A stretch of DNA of 64,000 bases from Gemmatimonadota bacterium (lineage in GTDB: Bacteria > Gemmatimonadota > Gemmatimonadetes > Gemmatimonadales > GWC2-71-9), in assembly GCA_003222085.1 (NCBI GenBank), contig QHUK01000019.1, positions 50,646 to 114,645 of the forward strand, in the 5' to 3' direction. A program made the translations under genes and the position numbers. Positions 1 to 7,786 of this stretch are shown here, one piece after another (positions within the stretch are counted from its first letter, which is position 1; every line of letters begins with the position of its first letter). Under the pieces are notes generated by a model. The model was given only the letters and a program-made list of their open reading frames with translations. It did no database searches and was not told the origin of the DNA.

Positions 1-901
1 GCAGTCGCTCGAGCGCCGCGACTTCCTCCTTCAAGCGCGCCACCGGGGCGAGCTCGGCGGCGAGCAGGCGGAGCTGCTCCCGGGCGCCGAGCGCGTTGGC
101 GAGCTCCTTGTCGAGCCGCTGGAAGTCCTGGCGTGACGCCACCACGGCCTGCTCCGCCATGCGCCGCTCGCCGTCGAGCGACAGCGTGCGCTCGCGGCGG
201 GCCATCCACTCGTTCCAGCGCGGCTCCTCGCGACCCAACGCGGCCTCCGCGGCGCGGCGCGCGGCGTCCACACGCTTCGCCGACCTCCGCGCCTCCGTCA
301 GCCGCTGCTCGGCCGCCTGCCGCGCCCCGGCGAGCGCGGCGCCGTCGGGAAGGCCCGCCTCGAGACCTCGCACCTCCGCGGCCACCGCGTTGCGCACTTC
401 GCGCACCCGCTCCTGCGCCTCGCGCAAGCGCTCGTAGCCGAGCACCCGCGACAGGAACCCCGCGCGCTCGGTCTTGCCGAGCGCCGCCATCACCGCCAAC
501 TCCTTTTGGCCCGTGAAGTAGGTGTTGAAGAACTCGTCGTGGGTCATCCCCAGCGTGCGCTCGAGCTTGTCGGTGACCGCCTTGAGGGAATTCGCGATCA
601 CCTGGCCGTCCTGGTGCAGCGCCGCGGTGGACAGCCCGCGCGTCACGCGGTACTCATGGGCGCCGAGCCGGAACTCGAGTTCCACGTCGACGCCCGCCCG
701 GCCCTTGGCGCCCAGCCGCCGGATCGAGTCCTTGTCTCCACGCACCGCCTGCGCGCCGTACAGCGCCCAGGCGATCGCCTCGAGGATGGTCGTCTTGCCG
801 GAGCCGTTGGGCCCGATGATCCCCATGATCCCCGGCCCGAACTCGAGCTCGGTATCGGCGTGCTGCCGAAAGTTCACGAGGCGGAGCCGCAGCAGCTGCA
901 T
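1..901 (-). CDS. sbcC: Exonuclease SbcC / Rad50-like SMC ATPase, N-terminal part (truncated by window edge)
   Basis: This is the ATPase subunit of the SbcCD (Mre11-Rad50-type) nuclease that opens and trims DNA ends and hairpins. About 300 residues are visible. The N-terminus begins MQLLRLRLVNFRQH, followed by the Walker A motif GPNGSGKT at residues 30-37 and the usual Rad50/SbcC region with FFNTYFTGQ near residues 124-131. A heptad-rich, Arg/Glu/Ala-rich coiled coil then runs off the window, so hook, signature and Walker B are not seen. The ATG lies in a 4-base ATGA overlap with the sbcD stop, indicating translational coupling. It is the last visible gene of a minus-strand run with nurA, herA and sbcD. 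Confidence 0.9.
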   Translation of the reverse strand, partial: MQLLRLRLVNFRQHADTELEFGPGIMGIIGPNGSGKTTILEAIAWALYGAQAVRGDKDSIRRLGAKGRAGVDVELEFRLGAHEYRVTRGLSTAALHQDGQVIANSLKAVTDKLERTLGMTHDEFFNTYFTGQKELAVMAALGKTERAGFLSRVLGYERLREAQERVREVRNAVAAEVRGLEAGLPDGAALAGARQAAEQRLTEARRSAKRVDAARRAAEAALGREEPRWNEWMARRERTLSLDGERRMAEQAVVASRQDFQRLDKELANALGAREQLRLLAAELAPVARLKEEVAALERL

Positions 902-2085
902 CAGGCCCCTCCCTCTCCCTCGCCCTCTTGACCCACCTGCGCGACGTACTCGACGCCGAGCCGGACGAACTCCGCGCGGTCCAAATCGGCGTCGAGCGGC
1001 CGGTGCTCGAGAAACTCCCGGACCGTCTCGGGGAGCGTCTGTCGGCGGCCGGGCGCGCCCGACGCCTCCACGCGGTGGACCTCGGGCCGGCGCAGGTCGA
1101 GCTGGAAGTGGAGCGCCCGGGCCTTGTAGGCGCGGATCGCGGCGTGATCCAGGTCCCGGGCGGTGGCCCGCGACACATCGAACACCAGCTGCCGGACGAT
1201 CTGATCATCGATCGCCGGCTTCGCACCGGCGACGGCGGCGGCGATCCGCTCATCCAGCTCCTTGGGCGTCAGACCCTTGCCCTCGATCGGCGGGAGCTCG
1301 ACGTGACGCCGCACCGGGGAGATCGACCGGAACGTTACCCGCGAACCCGGGAGCTCGGCGACGAGGTACCCCTTCCCGGCGCGCCCGCCGTCCTGCTCGT
1401 CTTGCAGCTGGCCCCAGGGGTTGGGACTGATGTACTCGAGGCTGCCCGCGTACCAGACGTTGGGCTCGACCTGGTGCGCGACGTGATAATGCCCGAGCGC
1501 GACGTAATCCCACTGCGCCGGCGCGAGCGTCTCTCGCGTCACCAGCGCGCCCCCGTATTCCATCGTGCCGCGCTCCTCGCCGAGGCCAGGAAGCTGTCCG
1601 TGCGTCGCCAGGACGTTGAACCGGGTGCCGCGCTCGGGGCGCAAGGCGGGCCGGTCGTCCCCAATGAGTGCCTGGTGGGGAACGGCGAGCACGGAGCAAT
1701 CGAGCCGGGAGAACACGATGCGGCGCGGCTGCTCGACGGCGATCTCAACCCCGAGCGCCTCGTACAGGCGGAGAATGGTGCCCGTCTCGGTGGAGCGGGG
1801 AGTATCGTGGTTGCCCGCGACGACGACGATGGGCGCGTCGGGCAGCCCCACCCGCAGGCGCTGGAGCTCACGGAAGCAGAATAGGATCGCGGCATTGGTG
1901 GGCCGGACGGAGTGGAAGATGTCGCCTACGAGGAGGATCAGGTCCGGGCGTTGAGCCAACACGTCGTCCACCGCCCGGCGGAACGCTTCGGCGACGTCGG
2001 CCTCGCGCTGATTCCCTCCCCGTGGCGTCTGTCGGTCGTACTGGCGGAAGCCGAGGTGCAGGTCGGCGAGGTGCGCGAGCTTCAC
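901..2085 (-). CDS. sbcD: Exonuclease SbcD / Mre11-like metallophosphoesterase
   Basis: This is the nuclease subunit of SbcCD, a calcineurin-like metallophosphoesterase that works with the SbcC ATPase on double-strand ends. The 394-residue protein has the metal-binding signatures in order: ADLHLGF (D8, H10), GDIFH (54-58), GNHD (91-94), ATHG (H162) and GHYH (198-201). Length and order match bacterial SbcD/Mre11. The C-terminal 120 residues form the capping and SbcC-binding part and are less conserved. The stop overlaps the sbcC start, and the upstream lipoprotein gene ends 4 bases before this ATG, so all sit in one transcription unit. Confidence 0.93.
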   Translation of the reverse strand: MKLAHLADLHLGFRQYDRQTPRGGNQREADVAEAFRRAVDDVLAQRPDLILLVGDIFHSVRPTNAAILFCFRELQRLRVGLPDAPIVVVAGNHDTPRSTETGTILRLYEALGVEIAVEQPRRIVFSRLDCSVLAVPHQALIGDDRPALRPERGTRFNVLATHGQLPGLGEERGTMEYGGALVTRETLAPAQWDYVALGHYHVAHQVEPNVWYAGSLEYISPNPWGQLQDEQDGGRAGKGYLVAELPGSRVTFRSISPVRRHVELPPIEGKGLTPKELDERIAAAVAGAKPAIDDQIVRQLVFDVSRATARDLDHAAIRAYKARALHFQLDLRRPEVHRVEASGAPGRRQTLPETVREFLEHRPLDADLDRAEFVRLGVEYVAQVGQEGEGEGGA

Positions 2086-2089
2086 CGTG

Positions 2090-2968
2090 TCACTTGGCCT
2101 CGGTGAGCTGGAGCGAGGTCTGCTGCGTCATGGCCATCGTCATCTCGGGTTGACCGGTGGTCCCGGTCTTCATGGTGATCGTCCCGCCCATCATCGCGCG
2201 CACCTGCGCACTCCGCTGGAGCGAATACAACTGCTCTCCCGAGAGGTTGCCGGAGAGCCGCAGCGTGCCGGTCTGCTGCGCCCCGCCCTCGCCTCGCTGC
2301 ATGAGCGTGATCGGGGCCTCCGGAAAGCTCGTCTCGATGCCGAGCAGCACGGAGGTGTCCGCGCCGGCTATTTGGATCTCCCTGACGGTAATCTTGGTGC
2401 GCGACTTCAGCGGACCGCTCGCGTTCAGCGCTTGGTGGCCGAGCGGCAGCTCGTGCTCCGCCACCCAGGAGTCGCCGACGCCCACCGGCCCCTCGGGCAA
2501 CGGGAACGCCATCGATTTCATGCTGCTCCCCAGTTGCTCCGTCACCGGAGACGGGGCGCCGGTGAGCCCGGTAAAGGCGGCGCTGAGCACGTGCATGCGA
2601 TCGTCGTAGACGACGTCGCTCCTCATCCCGCGCATCCGGTCGAGCGCCGGACGCATGGCGCCCGGACCCATCCCTGGGGCGTCGAGCGACGTGGAATCGA
2701 AGGTCACCGTCACGGCCACCCCACCCTGTGCGGGGCCCTTCACGACCTGGGTGTAATACATGCGCATCCTGAAGGTCTGCTCGGGCAGGGCGCTCATCGG
2801 TCCACCCACGATCCGCATCGCGTTCTGCTGATCGAGCGAGTAGTGGTAGGCCGCACCCGTCGGGGGGTGGTAGCGCAGGGTGATCTTGGCTCCGCTCGCC
2901 CCACCACGGCAGGCGCCGATCGTGACGAGCACCGTCGCGGCGCGGGCGAGTGAACGGGGAGCGACCAT
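2090..2968 (-). CDS. Putative exported lipoprotein of unknown function (DUF6263-like)
   Basis: A 292-residue protein with a short N-terminal hydrophobic segment ending in IGAC (Cys20), which resembles a lipobox. The rest is a soluble beta-rich domain with a YHYSLDQQ start and many Met residues. The layout resembles DUF6263-type lipoproteins, but this is a judgement from pattern, not a search. It sits between herA (18 bases upstream) and sbcD (4 bases downstream) on the same strand. It is therefore cotranscribed with DNA-repair genes although its predicted location is the cell envelope; no functional link is obvious. Confidence 0.6.
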   Translation of the reverse strand: MVAPRSLARAATVLVTIGACRGGASGAKITLRYHPPTGAAYHYSLDQQNAMRIVGGPMSALPEQTFRMRMYYTQVVKGPAQGGVAVTVTFDSTSLDAPGMGPGAMRPALDRMRGMRSDVVYDDRMHVLSAAFTGLTGAPSPVTEQLGSSMKSMAFPLPEGPVGVGDSWVAEHELPLGHQALNASGPLKSRTKITVREIQIAGADTSVLLGIETSFPEAPITLMQRGEGGAQQTGTLRLSGNLSGEQLYSLQRSAQVRAMMGGTITMKTGTTGQPEMTMAMTQQTSLQLTEAK

Positions 2969-2986
2969 TCGGGGACTCCTATCGTC

Positions 2987-4945
2987 TCAGTACGGTTCGT
3001 CGGAGATCCGATTGAGCGGCGCCACGCTCTCGCGCGCGGCGGCCGGGACGGCGGCGACGCGACCGCCCAGATGCTTCTTGAAGTGGGCGAACGCATCCTG
3101 GGGCCGGGCCTGGCGGGTGTGTGCGAGGGCGCGGCGCACGTCCTCCTCCCGCCGGTCGGCGATGAGATCCTTCACCTGGTTCGGCCGCACCCGCCGGTCG
3201 AGCTTCACGAGCTGCCGCACCACGGCGTCCTCGAACGGCAGGTCCGCCGCGGGCGGGAACCGCTCCACGCCGTCCCGGCCGCGCAGCACTCCCGGCCGCG
3301 GGAAGCGCACGAAGATGGGTTGCGTGAAGTGCGGGTGACGCACCATCAGCTCGCCGATGGGGAGCGTGGCGAGCTTGATTTTGGTGGCGGGCGAGAGCAC
3401 CTGGTACCCGGGCGTCGCGAGCTCATCCGAATCCATCCGGCCGAAGACGATCGTTCCCGCGTTCCCCACCACCCGCCGGTGCACCTGGGAGCGGAATTGC
3501 TCGGCGCCAAACAGCACCAGGCCAAGGTAACGCCCGCGCTCCGAGATATCGAGCAGCATTTTCTTCACGTACGTGTCCGGGCCGTCGCCGGGAGCGTACT
3601 TGTTCAGCTCGTCGACGAACACGACGACGGCGTCGACGCCCAAGTCGCGACGCTCCAGGTGCTCGCGCAGCTTCGACACGGCGCGGGCGAACACCAGATC
3701 CTGCCCGAGCGGATCGACGTTCGCCACGTCGACCACGTAGACGGCGCGATCCTCGAACCGGCCCCACGGCAGATCGCTCGACGGGCCGTCATCGGTCACC
3801 AGGCCCTTGCAGCGCGTGGAGATGTTCGACAAGCGATTGCGCACCTTGCGGATCGTCGCGATGTGGTGCGTCCGCCAGGTGTCCCCGCGCCCGGCGAGCT
3901 CCAAGCCGTCAAAGATCGACCGGAACAGGCGCTCCAGGTCGGCGAAGGTGACCACGCGATGGGCCCCGCCGAACCCGTCGTCGAACTCCTTGTCCACGAC
4001 CCGATCCGCGAGGAAATCGATGAAGGCGTCCGCTTTGGCATCGATGTCGTCGCGGTTGAGCAGGACCTCGGCGTAGTCGAGCACCTCGCGCAGCCCCCAG
4101 ACGAGCGGTTCCACGTCGCCGACCAGATCGGGGTGCGTGCGCAGCGTGTTCAGGTTCACCCCGTCCGCCTTGAAGGGGGCGTAGTAGCGCACTCGCTCGA
4201 ACGGCTGCGCCTGGACGGCGAGCCGCTCGTAGCGACGGCGGTCTTCGTCCTCGAGGGCGCCGGGCTGGTCGAGGAAGCACAGGTCCGGACCCTTCACGTT
4301 GAAGCACACCGCGGCGACCCGCCCCTTGTGGGGCGGGAAGTGCTGGAAGATGGACGCCAGCAGGAACTCCACCGCGCTCGTCTTGGTGGCGAGCCCCGAG
4401 ACACCGGAGATGTTCAAGTGCGCCGCTTCCGGTCCGAGGAGGAAATCGGCATCGAGGTACACCGGCGCCTCGAGCCCGCCCGACGTGTAGAGGCCGACGG
4501 GAATCGCCGTGGGCTGTTCCCCCCCGAGATACGCGTCCATGCGCAGCGCCTGCGCCACGTCGACGTCGCTGGCGACGTGCACCGCCCCGAGCGGGACGGG
4601 CTGCAACGGCTCCTCGGGCCGTTGACGCAGTACCGCCGCCGTCCAGAGGCGGATTTCCTGGCGTACCGTCGGGTGCTCCGCGGCACGCGCCGGATCTCCC
4701 TCCGCGCCGACCACGTCGTGCAGCGGCGTCGCCAAGTCGGAGTAAGCGAACCCGTCGGTGACCACACCGTATACGACCCGCCCCGAATCCCCAGCGCCGA
4801 ACCCCTCGACCCTGACGATCGCCCCGATCCCGATGCTCGTCTCGTTCGCGGTCCAGAAGTGGAATTGGTGGGGCGTCGCCGGCTTCTGCTCCGTCGCGAC
4901 GACGCGACCGATGGGGGGAGGCTGAAACGAGGCCTTGTCGATCAC
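2987..4945 (-). CDS. herA: HerA-like ATPase (DNA-end-resection translocase)
   Basis: A 652-residue HerA/FtsK-superfamily ATPase. HerA hexamers work with the nuclease NurA to translocate and resect DNA. The N-terminus (about 10-70) looks like a HAS-barrel. The nucleotide-binding loop reads GVSGLATKTS (181-190), which keeps Gly, Lys and Thr/Ser but differs from GxTGSGKS. Walker B is VVVFVDELNKY with D445-E446. The C-terminal part contains PIGELMVRHPHF followed by an Arg-rich tail. The start is supported by a 4-base ATGA overlap with the nurA stop. Adjacent nurA and sbcDC strongly support the call; the unusual P-loop leaves some doubt about the exact subfamily. Confidence 0.8.
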   Translation of the reverse strand: MIDKASFQPPPIGRVVATEQKPATPHQFHFWTANETSIGIGAIVRVEGFGAGDSGRVVYGVVTDGFAYSDLATPLHDVVGAEGDPARAAEHPTVRQEIRLWTAAVLRQRPEEPLQPVPLGAVHVASDVDVAQALRMDAYLGGEQPTAIPVGLYTSGGLEAPVYLDADFLLGPEAAHLNISGVSGLATKTSAVEFLLASIFQHFPPHKGRVAAVCFNVKGPDLCFLDQPGALEDEDRRRYERLAVQAQPFERVRYYAPFKADGVNLNTLRTHPDLVGDVEPLVWGLREVLDYAEVLLNRDDIDAKADAFIDFLADRVVDKEFDDGFGGAHRVVTFADLERLFRSIFDGLELAGRGDTWRTHHIATIRKVRNRLSNISTRCKGLVTDDGPSSDLPWGRFEDRAVYVVDVANVDPLGQDLVFARAVSKLREHLERRDLGVDAVVVFVDELNKYAPGDGPDTYVKKMLLDISERGRYLGLVLFGAEQFRSQVHRRVVGNAGTIVFGRMDSDELATPGYQVLSPATKIKLATLPIGELMVRHPHFTQPIFVRFPRPGVLRGRDGVERFPPAADLPFEDAVVRQLVKLDRRVRPNQVKDLIADRREEDVRRALAHTRQARPQDAFAHFKKHLGGRVAAVPAAARESVAPLNRISDEPY

Positions 4946-5931
4946 GTCCCGGTTCTCGGGAGCCGGGAGCCGGGAGCGGGGAGCAAGTCGCGCGGCGCGC
5001 GCGCTCTCAAGTAGGACTCCACGTCATAGATAGGGTAAAGTAACCGATCCCACCGGCGGTCGGGGGTCGCGAGCGGAGCGCGCTCGCCCACGAGCCACGC
5101 CGAGATTCGGGGCGCGAGCGCGACGGTGCCTGGATGAGCGCGCGCCTCCACCCGGAGCAGCCCGTACAGCAGGTCGTTTCCCTCCCAGGGCCACAGCCGC
5201 AGATACCAGGAATAAATCTCGCGGCGCGCGCCGCGGCGCTTCGGCCGGAACACGCTGGTGCGGTGCAGCACGGGCAGGGTGAGCGCGCGCTCGAGCTCCG
5301 GGCCCTCGAAGTACTCGGCCCCGTGACTCTTGACGACGCCCACCGCGCGCGGGTGCGCGGACAGTGCGGGGGAATCGGAGAGCACCCCGTCTACGACGAG
5401 CCATTCGTCGGAGCCGAGCCTCGCGAGCCGCCGCTCCGCGAGCCGCCGCTCGAGCGCGGCGCGGGCTTTCTGCACCTCAAGTCGCGCGGCCGGCAGGGCG
5501 CGGGCAGGCTGGCCGGCGTCATCGGCGGGGATCTCGACGACCCGGACCCCCGTTCCCGCGAGCGCCCCGCGCACCGCGTCCGGCAGGCGGTCGAGCCGGG
5601 TGATGGCGAGCTCGTCCGCGTTCTCGGCAACCGTGCGCAGGCGGCGATCGCCCTCCCGGAGGCGGATCGCGGCGGCGACGTGCGCCCGCACGATGGGCGT
5701 AACCCCCGCGTACCCCACGACCCGCCACTGCTCGATACCGTCGAGAAAGCCGACCGACGGGGGCGCGAGCGCGGGCGCGCCGACCAGCGAGCGCACCCGG
5801 AGCTCCGGATCCTCGACCGGGTCGGCCCCGGTGAACTCCTCGAGATCGACGCGCCCGACGCTCGCTTCGGGGACGTGAGAGGCCGGCACCACCCCCGCCG
5901 CGAGGATCGCGTCGACCCAGGAGCGCGACAC
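4942..5931 (-). CDS. nurA: NurA-like 5'-3' nuclease
   Basis: A 329-residue protein with NurA-domain features: an acidic motif GFLDGIEQWR (D64) near the N-terminus, a second motif WLVVDGVLSDS (D181) and the following GVVKSH (198-203), which are the conserved positions of the NurA RNase-H-like nuclease fold. NurA partners with HerA, whose gene overlaps this stop codon by 4 bases. The start lies 2 bases after the methyltransferase stop. The extreme C-terminus is encoded by iterated GGGAGCC heptamers (positions 4957-4984), giving an APGSRLPR tail that is probably repeat-derived. Confidence 0.75.
   Translation of the reverse strand: MSRSWVDAILAAGVVPASHVPEASVGRVDLEEFTGADPVEDPELRVRSLVGAPALAPPSVGFLDGIEQWRVVGYAGVTPIVRAHVAAAIRLREGDRRLRTVAENADELAITRLDRLPDAVRGALAGTGVRVVEIPADDAGQPARALPAARLEVQKARAALERRLAERRLARLGSDEWLVVDGVLSDSPALSAHPRAVGVVKSHGAEYFEGPELERALTLPVLHRTSVFRPKRRGARREIYSWYLRLWPWEGNDLLYGLLRVEARAHPGTVALAPRISAWLVGERAPLATPDRRWDRLLYPIYDVESYLRARAPRDLLPAPGSRLPRTGT
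4957..4984. repeat. GGGAGCC heptamer array inside nurA 3' end
   Basis: About four tandem copies of a CGGGAGC-type heptamer lie at the 3' end of nurA, read there as a Pro/Ser/Arg tail. It has the same 7-bp periodicity as the other heptamer arrays in this window, but no inverted second arm is visible nearby. Confidence 0.7.
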
Positions 5932-5933
5932 GG

Positions 5934-6668
5934 TCAGCGTGTCCGAAGCGCCCAGCCGAGGTAGGTCACGCGCAGATCGTCGGTGAGCACCCGCCGCCCG
6001 GTTCCGTCGCCCGCGCGCTCGACGCCTTTCATCTCCTGTACCACCATATCATGGCGGGCGAGCGCCTCGGTCAGCTGCGGGGGCGTGATGAAGCGCGCGA
6101 AGTCGTGGAACCCCTCGGGCATGGTGTGTTGCACGTACTCTTCGTCCCACACGACCTGCAGGAAGCCGGCGATGGTGCGGTTGTGGGTGAGAACGCCGAG
6201 CCCGCCGCCGGGGGCGAGCACCCGGGCAATACCGGCGATCGTGCGCTCCAAGTCGTCGACGTGCTCCAGCACGTCGACGGCGAACACGAGGTCGAAGGTG
6301 CCCTCGAGGCCGGCGCCGCCCAGGTCCTCGGCCGTCCCGCGGCGGTAGTCGATGGTCACTCCCGAGCGCCGGGCGTGCTCGCGTGCCGCCGCGAGTGATT
6401 TCTCCGACGGGTCGATGCCGGTCACGGTCGCCCCCTCGGCGGCGAGTGTCTCGGCCAGGATGCCCCCACCACAGCCTACGTCGAGGACCCGCTTACCCCC
6501 GAACCCGCCGAACACGCGCCGGAAATATTCGACGCGCAGCGTGTTCAGCTCGTGGAGCCCGGCGAAGGGCCCGGCGTTGCTCCACCAGACGCCGGGGACC
6601 CGCTCCACCAGGCGCTCGTACTTCTCGGGCTCGGAAAGGCCGCCGAGGCGGGGGAGCTGGTCGGACAT
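5934..6668 (-). CDS. UbiG-like class I SAM-dependent methyltransferase
   Basis: A 244-residue class I methyltransferase. Motif I is RVLDVGCGGGI (60-70), followed by VTGIDPSEKSLAAA (motif II), FDLVFAVDVLEHV (motif IV/V area) and a C-terminal half with EEYVQHTMPEGFHDF. The overall pattern matches UbiG (ubiquinone/menaquinone-type O-methyltransferase), including the N-terminal WWSNAGPFAGLHELN segment typical of that family. Whether it methylates a quinone precursor here is inferred. It is the first gene of the nurA-herA-sbcDC run, 2 bases ahead of nurA. A G-rich array lies just upstream of its start. Confidence 0.75.
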   Translation of the reverse strand: MSDQLPRLGGLSEPEKYERLVERVPGVWWSNAGPFAGLHELNTLRVEYFRRVFGGFGGKRVLDVGCGGGILAETLAAEGATVTGIDPSEKSLAAAREHARRSGVTIDYRRGTAEDLGGAGLEGTFDLVFAVDVLEHVDDLERTIAGIARVLAPGGGLGVLTHNRTIAGFLQVVWDEEYVQHTMPEGFHDFARFITPPQLTEALARHDMVVQEMKGVERAGDGTGRRVLTDDLRVTYLGWALRTR

Positions 6669-6686
6669 GGCGATGAAATCTACGGC

Positions 6687-6729
6687 GTGGGGGAGGTTGG
6701 GGGAGGTTGGGGAGGTTAGGGGAGGTTGT
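6687..6729 (+). repeat. G-rich tandem array (GGGGGAGGTT units), potential G-quadruplex
   Basis: Four roughly 10-base units of GGGGAGGTT type lie between the methyltransferase start and the four-helix-bundle stop codon. The plus strand has runs of 5, 5, 4 and 4 G, which could fold as a G-quadruplex. An inverted counterpart lies at 7155-7193 on the other side of the four-helix-bundle gene. Confidence 0.85.
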
Positions 6730-7082
6730 TACCGACCCAGGGCTTGGTACAGCTGCCATGTGAGAAAGCGGGCGCGGCTTTGGAGGTCGCTCAGGCCAGG
6801 CCAGTCCTCCTCGCTCAGTATGCCGGCTTCGTGGGCGAATCGCAGCGCGTACCCGACCTCGCTCAGCGATGAAAGGGAGATGTCGAGGAATCGACGGAAT
6901 TCCTTAGTGCTGCGGCGTGCGGATCCTTCGACGATGTTCACGGCGGCGGAGAACGCAGCGCGGCGCGTTTGCGAAGTGAGCCCGTAGCGCTCGTCATCTG
7001 GGAATTTTCTTGTCACCCGGTAGACCGCCAGGGCGAGCTCGTGGCATTCGCGCCAAGCGTGAAGCCTTTCGTACCGCGACAT
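6729..7082 (-). CDS. Four-helix-bundle protein (23S rRNA intervening-sequence / S23 family)
   Basis: A 117-residue protein of the family first known from 23S rRNA intervening sequences and later found as free-standing genes. Recognisable features are the N-terminal LHAWRECHELALAVYRV, the central GLTSQTRRAAFSAAVNIVEG and RRSTKEFRRFLDISLSSL, which is the family's signature helix region. Function is unknown; structures of the family are pentameric four-helix bundles. Here the gene stands alone, flanked on both sides by inverted G/C-rich arrays, with its stop codon touching one of them. Confidence 0.88.
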   Translation of the reverse strand: MSRYERLHAWRECHELALAVYRVTRKFPDDERYGLTSQTRRAAFSAAVNIVEGSARRSTKEFRRFLDISLSSLSEVGYALRFAHEAGILSEEDWPGLSDLQSRARFLTWQLYQALGR

Positions 7083-7154
7083 GCGCTCGAAAATACGGGG
7101 CGCGGGCAGGAAGCTGGGACCATTCTGGCGCGTGGAGAGTCATTACACCGCGAT

Positions 7155-7193
7155 CAACCTCCCCCGACCTCCCCCGACCTCCCCCAACCTCCC
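7155..7193 (-). repeat. C-rich tandem array, inverted partner of 6687-6729
   Basis: Four CGACCTCCCC/CAACCTCCCC units, the reverse complement of the array at 6687-6729. On the minus strand it has G runs of 3, 5, 5 and 5. It lies upstream of the four-helix-bundle gene and 7 bases beyond the stop of the next minus-strand gene. Confidence 0.85.
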
Positions 7194-7200
7194 GATAGGC

Positions 7201-7716
7201 TCAGGCTGTCGCCTCGACATTCGGGAACGGCGGCACGTCCAGGAACCACAGCCCCGCGAGCCGCGAGTTCTTATCCACCTCGACGAGCAGCAGGTCGGCG
7301 ACGCGCACGACGGTGGCGGCCCGCTGGCGCCCCACGCGGATGTGGAGCACCGATTCGGTTTGGTTCTTCTCGACCGTGAGCGCCGTGTCCACCTCCACCG
7401 CCGCCACCCGCGGCTGCGATTTGCGTCCTGGGAACACGACCCGTCCGTCCTTGGCGGGCTCTGGGACCGCGAGGTCGTCGCGAGTGCGGATGTCGTCCGG
7501 CCACGTGACGACATCGACGCCGTGGATGGCCCCGCCGGCGACGTCGATCACCACGAACGAGCCATCGCCGCCCTCGAGGTCCACGGTCCCGTTGAGCCCC
7601 GTGGTCTTGCCGGTGCCTTTGCACGCGACGGAGAGGATGTCGGTTTCCGGGTCCCAACGATAGCTCACCTTGGGCAGCTTGCCCGTCAGTGGCTCGATCC
7701 GTGCCTCGAATTGCAT
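7201..7716 (-). CDS. Hypothetical protein
   Basis: A 171-residue protein that I do not recognise. It is predicted to be all soluble and beta-rich, with segments VSYRWDPETDILSVACKG, VVIDVAGGAIHGVDVV and a final LAGLWFLDVPPF. The YDPE..D.L-like opening is vaguely reminiscent of DUF2283-type small beta proteins, but this is weak. The ATG at 7716 was chosen because the open frame further upstream runs through a repeat element and the divergent peptidase gene. It is divergent from the M24 peptidase, with a 70-base shared region containing an AT-rich TAATAT at 7752-7757. Confidence 0.6.
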   Translation of the reverse strand: MQFEARIEPLTGKLPKVSYRWDPETDILSVACKGTGKTTGLNGTVDLEGGDGSFVVIDVAGGAIHGVDVVTWPDDIRTRDDLAVPEPAKDGRVVFPGRKSQPRVAAVEVDTALTVEKNQTESVLHIRVGRQRAATVVRVADLLLVEVDKNSRLAGLWFLDVPPFPNVEATA

Positions 7717-7786
7717 CGGGAACCCGCCTTCCAGCCTCCGCGGAGGGCGGGTAATATAGGCCGCACCTTCGGGAGGAGCTAGGACG

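Noticed and set aside
3071..5014. Long plus-strand frame antisense to herA (and similar ones at 16668-18818 and 19520-21919 on the minus strand)
   Set aside because: These frames are rich in Arg/His/Val/Asp, lack motifs and are the expected mirror frames of GC-rich codon usage; the opposite-strand genes have full domain support.
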